Source: Phycisphaeraceae bacterium (GTDB lineage: Bacteria; Planctomycetota; Phycisphaerae; Phycisphaerales; Zrk34). Taken from it: DNA of 9,543 nt. Below, one piece after another: positions 1 through 5,804 of the stretch. The stretch is from positions 1 to 9,543 of the forward strand of contig JANQJT010000046.1 of assembly GCA_028281485.1 (NCBI GenBank), in the 5' to 3' direction. The translations under genes and the position numbers were made by a program. A model generated the notes under the pieces. It was not told the DNA's origin. It ran no database searches and saw only the letters and a list, made by a program, of their open reading frames with translations. Every line of letters begins with the position of its first letter. Position 1 is the first letter of the stretch.

Positions 1-50
1 CCAAGCCCGCCTCCACCCCCCGTATGCTGGCCGCATCCCTCACACCCCCG

Positions 51-56
51 TATACT
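51..56 (+). promoter_or_regulatory. possible -10 element (TATACT) for yidC
   Basis: TATACT matches the TATAAT consensus at five of six positions and lies 38 nt before the yidC start. This would give a leader of roughly 30 nt. I see no convincing -35 hexamer at 17 nt spacing and no extended TG, so this is a weak call based on position and -10 match only. Confidence 0.3.
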
Positions 57-80
57 GCCCATCTTTCCCCCAATCCATCC

Positions 81-86
81 AAAGGA
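81..86 (+). promoter_or_regulatory. ribosome binding site of yidC (AAAGGA)
   Basis: AAAGGA lies 8 nt before the TTG at 95. It decides in favour of that TTG over the in-frame ATG at 140, which would cut away most of the first membrane segment. Confidence 0.55.
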
Positions 87-94
87 CACACACC

Positions 95-2353
95 TTGCCT
101 CGCTCCCTGATCACACTGTTTCTCGCCTCCGGCAGCCTCATGGTTGTCCTCCTGCTCTACGCAACCACGACCAACCAGCAGGACACCGACCCTGCCGAAC
201 CCCCCATCCCCGCCACGCAACCCGCCGACCCGGACGCCGCCACCCAGCCCGCCGAAGACGCACCCATCACCGTCGTCGATGCAGATGCAGAGGCAGACCC
301 GGTCGATACCATCGAAACCCCCGACACCGTCTCCCCCGTCCCACCCATTGACTCTCTCTCCCTCGGCACACTCTCCGCCCGCCAGGTCTTCGACCAGACC
401 CCGCCCGTCATCGGCTCCGCCCAGCACGAAGACAATGAGTTCAACCTCCAGGCCGAGTTCACCCCATGGGGCGCCGGCATCAAGTCCATCCAACTCGCCA
501 GGTACTCCACCGACCCCCTCGAACACCACCCCTACACCATCCAGCAGCGCTTCGGCATCTTCACTCCCGGCTCCACCGAGCCCGCCTATTACTACTACCC
601 CTTCGCCGCCAGCCGCATCATCATCAACGAACAACACATCGACCTGTTCAACAAGAGCTGGCAGATCACCTCCGACCCCGACCCCGCAACAAACGACGGC
701 CGCGTCGACATGCAACTCGTCATCGAATCCGTTGACGCCGCCGGCCAGGCCACCCCCATCGCCACCATCCGCCGCACCTACACCCTTCAGCCCAACCGCT
801 ACGAAATTCACCTCGCCCAGTCCGTCGAGAACCTCACCGACGCACCCCTACAGGTCGAGCTCGCACAGTTCGGCCCCGGCGATCTCGGCTACCAGGCCAG
901 CTACCTCGGCGACCGCCGCAGCGTCAACTTCGGCTACAACCGCGCCGACGACAACACCGGCCGCGTCTACATCGAGTACGAAACCGGCATCAAGCGCAAG
1001 GACGCCGTCGAAGAAGAAGACCCCTTCCTCTGGGACGCCCGCCTGCAGCGCATCGACGAAGACACACCCAAGTCCCTCACCTTCGCCGCGATGACCAACC
1101 GCTACTTCATCGCCGCCGTCACGCCCGACATCCCCGTCCCCACAGATGGCCAGGCCCCCGTCTCCCGACACGTCGACGACGCCTTCCCCTACATCAGCAA
1201 GCTCGCACTCAACAACGGCGGCCTCAACGGACACGACAAGCAGAACCTCCTGCTCACCATGCAGTCCGGCTCACGCACCGTCGAGACCGGCCAGTCCCTC
1301 TCCCTCGACGTCGCCCTCTACGCCGGCCCCAAGGACCCCGCCCTCCTCAAGGACGACCCCGTCTACAAGTCCATCGGCCTCCACAAGCTCGTCATCTACA
1401 ACATCGGCGGCTGCTGCTCCTTCCTCACCTTCGGCTGGCTCGGCGAGATCCTCCTCAGCCTCCTGCACTTCTTCCACATGATCGTCCGCGACTGGGGCAT
1501 CGCCATCCTCCTGCTCACCGTCATCGTCCGGCTCATCCTCCACCCCGTCACCAAGAAGTCGCAGCTCAACATGATGCGCTTCAGCAAGCAGATGCAGACC
1601 CTCCAGCCCGAGGTCGAGAAGCTCAAGAAGAAGCACAAGGACGACAGCCAGAAACTCAACCAGGAGATGATGAAGCTCTACCGCGAGAAGGGCGTCAACC
1701 CCGCCGGCATGGCCATGGGGTGCTTCCCCATGTTCCTCCAGATGCCCATCTGGATCGCCCTCTATGCTATGCTCTTCTTCGCCATCGAGCTCCGCCACCA
1801 GCCCGCCTTCTACGACGCCTTCCACCGCATCGCCGAATCGTTCGGCACACAGTGGAACTTCCTCACCGACCTCTCCAGCGAAGACAAGTTCATCCCCCTC
1901 GGCGCAGGCTTCACGATTCCCTTCGTCGGATGGCACATCTCCCACCTCAACATCCTCCCCATCCTCATGATGTTCGTCTTCCTCGTGCAGCAGAAGCTCA
2001 TGCAGCCCCCGACGACCACAGAACTCTCCGACCAGGCCAAGCAGCAGCAGAAGATCATGAAGTTCATGATGCTCCTGTTCCCCATCTTCCTCTACAAGGC
2101 GCCCTCCGGTCTCACCCTCTACATGCTCGCCAGCTCCGTCTCCGGCATCATCGACTCCAAGATCGTCCGCCGGAAACTCAAGCAAATGGAAGAGGCCGGC
2201 GAGTTCGACAAGCCCCCGCAGCGCAAGGCCCCCAAGCCCGGTGGCTTCCTCGACCGCATGCAAAAGGCCGCCGAGGCGCGCCAGAAAGAACTCGCCCAGC
2301 GCCAGCAGCAGGCCCAGAAGGGCGGCGGTTCCGGTCGCAAACGCAAGCGCTAA
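95..2353 (+). CDS. yidC: membrane protein insertase YidC
   Basis: This inner-membrane insertase of the YidC/Oxa1/Alb3 family inserts and folds membrane proteins, alone or with SecYEG. The 752-residue product starts at a TTG backed by AAAGGA. Visible parts in order are a first membrane helix (about 4-23), a Pro/Asp/Thr-rich spacer (about 27-90), and a large periplasmic domain (about 90-415). The conserved insertase core follows at about 435-690. The core shows the groove arginine R479 in TVIVRLILHP, a Lys-rich cytoplasmic hairpin loop (about 486-534), helices near 540-566 and 619-640, and the family signature KAPSGLTLYML starting at K668. The last 50 residues are strongly basic and end in GRKRKR. 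A tail of this type is known to bind ribosomes in the planctomycete Rhodopirellula baltica; the same role here is inferred. Residues C440 and C441 before the core are adjacent cysteines. mnmE follows after 13 nt, so the two probably share a transcript. Confidence 0.96.
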   Translation: MPRSLITLFLASGSLMVVLLLYATTTNQQDTDPAEPPIPATQPADPDAATQPAEDAPITVVDADAEADPVDTIETPDTVSPVPPIDSLSLGTLSARQVFDQTPPVIGSAQHEDNEFNLQAEFTPWGAGIKSIQLARYSTDPLEHHPYTIQQRFGIFTPGSTEPAYYYYPFAASRIIINEQHIDLFNKSWQITSDPDPATNDGRVDMQLVIESVDAAGQATPIATIRRTYTLQPNRYEIHLAQSVENLTDAPLQVELAQFGPGDLGYQASYLGDRRSVNFGYNRADDNTGRVYIEYETGIKRKDAVEEEDPFLWDARLQRIDEDTPKSLTFAAMTNRYFIAAVTPDIPVPTDGQAPVSRHVDDAFPYISKLALNNGGLNGHDKQNLLLTMQSGSRTVETGQSLSLDVALYAGPKDPALLKDDPVYKSIGLHKLVIYNIGGCCSFLTFGWLGEILLSLLHFFHMIVRDWGIAILLLTVIVRLILHPVTKKSQLNMMRFSKQMQTLQPEVEKLKKKHKDDSQKLNQEMMKLYREKGVNPAGMAMGCFPMFLQMPIWIALYAMLFFAIELRHQPAFYDAFHRIAESFGTQWNFLTDLSSEDKFIPLGAGFTIPFVGWHISHLNILPILMMFVFLVQQKLMQPPTTTELSDQAKQQQKIMKFMMLLFPIFLYKAPSGLTLYMLASSVSGIIDSKIVRRKLKQMEEAGEFDKPPQRKAPKPGGFLDRMQKAAEARQKELAQRQQQAQKGGGSGRKRKR

Positions 2354-2366
2354 CCAACACACCGCC

Positions 2367-3722
2367 ATGGTCACCGCGCCACCCGATCGCACCACCATCA
2401 TCGCCGTCGGATCGCCGCCCGGCCGATCCCCCCGTGGCATCATCCGTCTCTCAGGCCCCGCTGTCCCATCCATCATCTCCGACCACCTCTCCGCGTCCCT
2501 CCCACCGCGCAACCCGACGCCTACCCGCCTCACGCTGGGCGACCTCGCGCTGCCCGTCCTCGTCGCGCACTGCCCCGCACCCCACTCCTACACCGCCGAA
2601 CACACACTCGAACTCCAGCTCCCCGGCAACCCCGCGCTGCTCGAACGCGTCCTCCACCTGCTGCTCAGCCGTCCCGACCTTCACCTCGCCGAGCCCGGCC
2701 AATTCACGCGACGCGCCTACACCGCCGGCCGCATCGACCTCACACGCGTCGAAGGCATCGCCGCCACCATCTCCGCCGTCTCCGACACACAACTCGCCGC
2801 CGCGCGACTCCTCCGCACCGGCTCGCTCGGCGCATGGGCTGAGCAACTCGTCCAACGCCTCGCCCAATCCCTCGCCCTCGTCGAGGCCGGCATCGACTTC
2901 ACCGACCAGGACGACGTGGTCCCCATCACACCCGCCGACCTCCACGACCAGCTCAAACAACGCGCCGCCGACCTCGCCGACCTGACCACCCGCTCGCGCA
3001 CCTGGAACCAGCTCGAAGACCTCCCCCGCGTCGTCCTCGCCGGCCGACCCAACGCCGGCAAGAGCACGCTCTTCAACGCGCTGCTCGGTCGCGAAAGGGC
3101 GGTCGCCACACCCGTCGCCGGCACCACCCGCGACGTCCTCACCGAACCCCTCCGTCTCCACATCGACGGCCGGGACGCCGAGGTCATGCTCGTCGACATC
3201 GCAGGCCTCGAGGTCGTCGGAGGCCAGCTCGAAGCCGACACGCAATCCGCCGCCCGCGCCGCCATCGCCGCCGCCGACCTCGTCCTCCACCTCTCGCCCG
3301 ACACCTTCGAACACCTCGACGACATCCTCACACCCAACACACCCGTCCTGCACATCACAACAATGTCCGACCAGGCAAATGAAACCATTCCGGGGGCGGA
3401 CATCGCCGTCAGCGCTCACACCGGCTCCAACCTCGGCGACCTCCGCCACCTCATCGCCTCACGCCTCCGCCACCGCGCCGTCACGCTGGCCGGCCAGACC
3501 CTCGCGCTCCAGCCCCGCCACGCCGCCGCCCTCCGCGACGCCGCAGACGCGCTCGACCGCGCAACCCGCGCCTTCGACCCCGCCGCGCCCTCCCTCGCCG
3601 CCCCCGAACTCGTCGCCCTCGAGATGCGCTCCGCCCTCGACGCCCTCGGCACGCTCGGCGGAAACGTCACCCCCGACGACGTCATCGGACGCGTCTTCGC
3701 CACCTTCTGCGTCGGAAAGTAA
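2367..3722 (+). CDS. mnmE: tRNA uridine-5-carboxymethylaminomethyl modification GTPase MnmE
   Basis: With MnmG, MnmE modifies the wobble uridine of certain tRNAs, using a methylene-tetrahydrofolate carbon and GTP hydrolysis. The 451-residue length is normal for the family. An N-terminal folate-binding domain (about 1-120) contains GQFTRRAYTAGRIDLT. A helical domain follows, with the G domain inserted in it: G1 GRPNAGKS (226-233, K-loop Asn N229), G2 GTTRD (252-256), G3 DIAG (277-280) and G5 SAHTGSN. The protein ends in FCVGK, with the catalytic-type Cys at 448 in the C-x-G-K terminus. Two motifs are odd. G3 has Ile in place of the usual Thr, and the G4 position reads TMSD (332-335) instead of NKxD. 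The Glu aligned with E. coli E282 is kept (E289). I chose the ATG at 2367 because it lies just after the yidC stop and begins the conserved N-terminus; a GTG at 2241 is inside yidC. No Shine-Dalgarno is visible, so translation may be coupled to yidC. Confidence 0.95.
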   Translation: MVTAPPDRTTIIAVGSPPGRSPRGIIRLSGPAVPSIISDHLSASLPPRNPTPTRLTLGDLALPVLVAHCPAPHSYTAEHTLELQLPGNPALLERVLHLLLSRPDLHLAEPGQFTRRAYTAGRIDLTRVEGIAATISAVSDTQLAAARLLRTGSLGAWAEQLVQRLAQSLALVEAGIDFTDQDDVVPITPADLHDQLKQRAADLADLTTRSRTWNQLEDLPRVVLAGRPNAGKSTLFNALLGRERAVATPVAGTTRDVLTEPLRLHIDGRDAEVMLVDIAGLEVVGGQLEADTQSAARAAIAAADLVLHLSPDTFEHLDDILTPNTPVLHITTMSDQANETIPGADIAVSAHTGSNLGDLRHLIASRLRHRAVTLAGQTLALQPRHAAALRDAADALDRATRAFDPAAPSLAAPELVALEMRSALDALGTLGGNVTPDDVIGRVFATFCVGK

Positions 3723-3743
3723 ATCGCCCACCCAACTATCCGA

Positions 3744-3752
3744 TGCTATAGT
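3744..3752 (+). promoter_or_regulatory. extended -10 promoter of smpB (TGCTATAGT)
   Basis: TG-N-TATAGT is an extended -10 with five of six consensus bases. It lies in the 40-nt gap between mnmE and smpB and ends 10 nt before the smpB ATG. A start site about 7 nt downstream would leave only a few nucleotides of leader. No -35 is evident, as is usual for extended -10 promoters. Read-through from mnmE remains possible. Confidence 0.5.
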
Positions 3753-3762
3753 CGTCTCCCCC

Positions 3763-4242
3763 ATGGCCAAGAAACCCCCGACAGACTCCCCCCGCATCCT
3801 CAACCGCAAGGCGCGGCACGACTACATCATCGAAGAAACCCTCGAGGTCGGCATCATGCTCACCGGCTCCGAGGTCAAGTCCATCCGCGATGGCAAGGTC
3901 TCCATCGCCGAGGGCTTCGCCGCCGTCGACCCCAAGCCCATGGAGCTCTGGCTCTACGACGTCGACATCGCCGCCTACACCAACGCCCCCGTCGACTCAC
4001 ACGCCCCCAAACGCAAACGCAAGCTCCTCGCGCGCAAACGCGAGATCGAACGCCTCTTCGGCCAAACCACCTCCAAGGGCACCACCCTCATCCCCCTCGC
4101 CCTCTACTTCAACAAGCGCGGCATCGCCAAGCTCGAACTCGCCGTCGCACGCGGCAAACAAAAGGGCGACAAACGCGAGTCCATGCGAAAAGACGACGCC
4201 AAAAAAGAAATGCGCCGCGCCATGACACGCAAACGACTGTAG
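3763..4242 (+). CDS. smpB: SsrA (tmRNA)-binding protein SmpB
   Basis: SmpB binds tmRNA and carries it to stalled ribosomes for trans-translation. The 159-residue product has normal family length. Recognisable blocks are NRKARHDYIIEETLEVGI (about 14-31), LTGSEVKSIRDGKVSI, the PKRKRKLLARKREI basic stretch, the KGTTLIPLALYF block, and the C-terminal DKRESMRKDDAKKEMRRAM tail. In the family this tail folds as a helix in the empty mRNA channel. The ATG at 3763 matches the usual N-terminus (MAKK). The frame stays open far upstream, but that part overlaps mnmE and is not SmpB-like. No Shine-Dalgarno precedes the ATG. The stop lies 5 nt from the stop of the opposing sodN gene. Confidence 0.96.
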   Translation: MAKKPPTDSPRILNRKARHDYIIEETLEVGIMLTGSEVKSIRDGKVSIAEGFAAVDPKPMELWLYDVDIAAYTNAPVDSHAPKRKRKLLARKREIERLFGQTTSKGTTLIPLALYFNKRGIAKLELAVARGKQKGDKRESMRKDDAKKEMRRAMTRKRL

Positions 4243-4247
4243 CTCAC

Positions 4248-4757
4248 TCACCGCATGTCGATCGTGTGCCGGTGTTCCACGCCCCAGTAATGCCCGATCA
4301 CGCCGATCGCCTCCTTCAGCGACGCCACCTCCGCCGCGCCCGCGTTCTGCTTACACTTCATCGCCGCCACCATCACCGCGTGATGATCCGCCAACCGCTT
4401 CAGGTACGCGTCGTACCCCTCCGCGCCCTTCGCCACCGGCTTGATCTTCTGCGTCAGGAAATACTCACCGGTCACCGAGATGATGTTCGACGCGTGATCC
4501 TCCTTCGTCGTCACCCACCGCGCAAACTGCTGCCGCCCCTGCGCATCGTCCCGGCCCGCCAGCGCCCCCATCTGCGCCACCGCCTTCTCGATCGTCGTCG
4601 CGTCCTCCATCATCCGCTCGAGCCGCGACGCGTCATCGTAAATCCCGCACGGCACCTGGCAGTGCGCCATCGCCTGGGGCGTCGTCCGATCCACCAACAC
4701 CACCACCGCCGCCAGACTCACCAACACGCACGCCACAATCATCATCCGGTTCAACAT
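4248..4757 (-). CDS. sodN: nickel-containing superoxide dismutase, exported
   Basis: This enzyme dismutates superoxide to oxygen and hydrogen peroxide at a Ni centre held by the first residues of the mature chain. The precursor has 169 residues. A Sec-type signal peptide (1-31) has a hydrophobic core (about 7-22) and ends in PQAMA. Residue H32 follows and begins HCQVPCGIY (32-40), the Ni-hook signature with His1, Cys2, Cys6 and Tyr9 of mature numbering. The rest (138 residues) is helical and includes KEDHASNIISVTGEYFLTQK, which resembles the Ni-SOD core. Positions 3 and 4 of the hook are Gln and Val, where the Streptomyces enzyme has Asp and Leu. I chose the ATG at 4757 over the GTG at 4763 because GAGGAG sits 7 nt before the ATG but only 1 nt before the GTG. 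No sodX-like leader peptidase gene is present in the window. A periplasmic location is inferred. Confidence 0.93.
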   Translation of the reverse strand: MLNRMMIVACVLVSLAAVVVLVDRTTPQAMAHCQVPCGIYDDASRLERMMEDATTIEKAVAQMGALAGRDDAQGRQQFARWVTTKEDHASNIISVTGEYFLTQKIKPVAKGAEGYDAYLKRLADHHAVMVAAMKCKQNAGAAEVASLKEAIGVIGHYWGVEHRHTIDMR

Positions 4758-4764
4758 GATCACG

Positions 4765-4770
4765 CTCCTC
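4765..4770 (-). promoter_or_regulatory. ribosome binding site of sodN (GAGGAG)
   Basis: On the minus strand GAGGAG stands 7 nt before ATG 4757 and only 1 nt before GTG 4763. The spacing selects the ATG. Confidence 0.65.
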
Positions 4771-4802
4771 GCTTGTTTTTTCAGACACCCGACAACGCCA
4801 AC

Positions 4803-4831
4803 ATCCTACGCACCCGACCCCCCGCGACCAA
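4803..4831 (-). promoter_or_regulatory. possible sodN promoter (TTGGTC-17-TAGGAT)
   Basis: Read on the minus strand, TTGGTC (4826-4831) and TAGGAT (4803-4808) are separated by exactly 17 nt. They match three and four of six consensus bases. The predicted start near 4796 gives a leader of about 40 nt. Spacing and position fit, but the matches are modest. Confidence 0.3.
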
Positions 4832-4860
4832 GAAAAAACGCGACACACGTGCCGCGTAAG

Positions 4861-4887
4861 TTGATCAAAAATGAAAACCACTTTCAT
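4861..4887. promoter_or_regulatory. paired palindromes upstream of sodN, possible operator
   Basis: TTGATCAA (4861-4868) is a perfect 8-bp palindrome. ATGAAA-N5-TTTCAT (4871-4887) is a perfect 6-5-6 inverted repeat two bases away. Both lie in an AT-rich patch within GC-rich DNA, about 105-130 nt before the sodN ATG. Ni-SOD genes are commonly metal-regulated, so a metalloregulator site is a reasonable guess, but no known consensus is matched. Confidence 0.3.
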
Positions 4888-4899
4888 AGCCCACCTTCC

Positions 4900-4919
4900 G
4901 GGGGTCCGGGGGCAGGGGG
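4900..4919 (+). repeat. three G5 runs next to a stop codon
   Basis: Three runs of five G (4900-4904, 4908-4912, 4915-4919) are separated by TCC and CA. The block ends exactly beside the stop codon of the SIMPL gene, which lies on the other strand. It may be a dispersed intergenic repeat or a structure-forming element; only one copy is in the window. Confidence 0.35.
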
Positions 4920-5663
4920 CTATCGGATCTCGTACTCCATCGTCACCACCGCGCGGATCTTCTTGTCGATGCTTCGCGTATCGTTGTACCCGCTGTTGCT
5001 CACCTCGTTGGAGTAGGCGGGTGTGATCTGAAACACACCCTGGCTCGCCGATCGCAGCGTCCCCAGCGTGTTGTCAGACGCCGACACAAGCCTGTCAGCT
5101 CGATCCCGCGCGTTCATCGTCGCCCGCCCGAGCATCTCCAGCTTCAAGTCGTTCATCCCCGTATACAGGTACTGCGGCGAATCCGCCTCCAGGTTGATCC
5201 CCTCCGAGATAAGCCCCGCCGCATCTCGCGCCACACCCGCCACCTTCCGCACATCGTTCGACGCGATCGAGAAACGCTGGCTCACCTTGTAGTACTCGAT
5301 CTCATTGGTCCGGTTCCCCTTCTCGTCACGCCGGATCAGCTCGCCGATCTGTACCGGCGCCATGCTGACATCGTTGTGGTCAAACCCTTTTTCGTTCAGA
5401 AACCGCAACAGCTTCTCTCGATCCGCGCGCAACCGGTTGTACGCCTCCGTACGGTCCGCGTGCCGCCTGGTGATCTCCGCCGACCAGTGCGCCCGGTCCG
5501 ACTCGATCGCCTGCTCCGCGTAACCCTTCACACGGATCGTCTGTCCGCGCAGCTTCACCCTCTCAAAACTCCGACGCGCAAGATGCGTTGACAACACCAC
5601 GCCCAAAGGCAGGGTGCAACCAAAAACGATCAGCCAAAACAAATTGATGCGAGACTGTTTCAT
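4920..5663 (-). CDS. SIMPL-domain (YggE-like) membrane-anchored protein
   Basis: The 247-residue product has one N-terminal hydrophobic segment (about 7-29, NLFWLIVFGCTLPLGVVLST), probably a signal anchor. A SIMPL (DUF541) domain then fills about 42-245. The domain opens with IRVKGYAEQAIESDRAHW, the typical G-x-A...D-x-A/x-W start of the family, and ends in a beta strand, AVVTMEYEIR. SIMPL proteins are periplasmic or surface proteins of poorly defined function; E. coli YggE has been linked to lower reactive-oxygen stress. I chose ATG 5663 because GGAGG lies 7 nt upstream and the hydrophobic segment follows directly; an upstream in-frame start at 5768 lacks both. It is co-directional with sodN, 162 nt further on, and with ftsK, 141 nt before. 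The family call is confident, the role is not. Confidence 0.85.
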   Translation of the reverse strand: MKQSRINLFWLIVFGCTLPLGVVLSTHLARRSFERVKLRGQTIRVKGYAEQAIESDRAHWSAEITRRHADRTEAYNRLRADREKLLRFLNEKGFDHNDVSMAPVQIGELIRRDEKGNRTNEIEYYKVSQRFSIASNDVRKVAGVARDAAGLISEGINLEADSPQYLYTGMNDLKLEMLGRATMNARDRADRLVSASDNTLGTLRSASQGVFQITPAYSNEVSNSGYNDTRSIDKKIRAVVTMEYEIR

Positions 5664-5670
5664 GCCTGAA

Positions 5671-5675
5671 CCTCC
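5671..5675 (-). promoter_or_regulatory. ribosome binding site of the SIMPL gene (GGAGG)
   Basis: GGAGG on the minus strand, 7 nt before ATG 5663, is an optimal Shine-Dalgarno. It fixes this start against the longer open frame. Confidence 0.75.
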
Positions 5676-5804
5676 ATGTTCAGCTAGAGATAAGAAGCGT
5701 CTCCACGCCACCACAGCAATGGATAGCCATCGATTGATCTTCCCACGCGACGCGACACACAAACCCATTCCGCGCCATCAACTGTCCAACTTCCCCGGTA
5801 ATGC

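Larger units (their letters stand above)
1..94. other. non-coding region upstream of yidC
   Basis: No coding region can be supported here. The stretch is very C-rich. It holds two copies of a 13-nt word, CCCCCGTATRCTG, at 17-29 and 45-57, whose starts are 28 nt apart. The second copy contains a -10-like hexamer. The gene further left is outside the window. Confidence 0.5.

Noticed and set aside
2241..2366. Longer mnmE start at GTG 2241
   Set aside because: The extra residues lie inside yidC and are not MnmE-like; the family N-terminus begins just after ATG 2367.
1271..2533. 420-codon open frame on the minus strand opposite yidC
   Set aside because: It is antisense to a clear yidC, has a Glu/Leu/Val/Asp-biased composition typical of a reversed GC-rich frame, and shows no domain.
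1720..2985. 421-codon plus-strand frame spanning yidC and mnmE
   Set aside because: It crosses two real genes in another frame and is Pro/Ser/His-rich without any domain.
2451..3449. 332-codon minus-strand frame opposite mnmE
   Set aside because: It is a shadow of mnmE with Gly/Val/Glu bias and no recognisable fold.
4657..4674. Lipobox before C33 of SodN
   Set aside because: The residue before the cysteine is His, which does not fit a lipobox; this Cys is the Ni ligand.
4846..4851. CACGTG palindrome upstream of sodN
   Set aside because: A six-base palindrome without flanking symmetry is expected by chance.
5717..5736. Hairpin CAATGGAT-AGCC-ATCGATTG after ftsK
   Set aside because: It has a central G-G mismatch, an AT-rich stem and no T run, so it is not a convincing terminator.
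5664..5768. Longer SIMPL-protein start at 5768
   Set aside because: ATG 5663 has GGAGG at 7 nt and is followed directly by the hydrophobic anchor.
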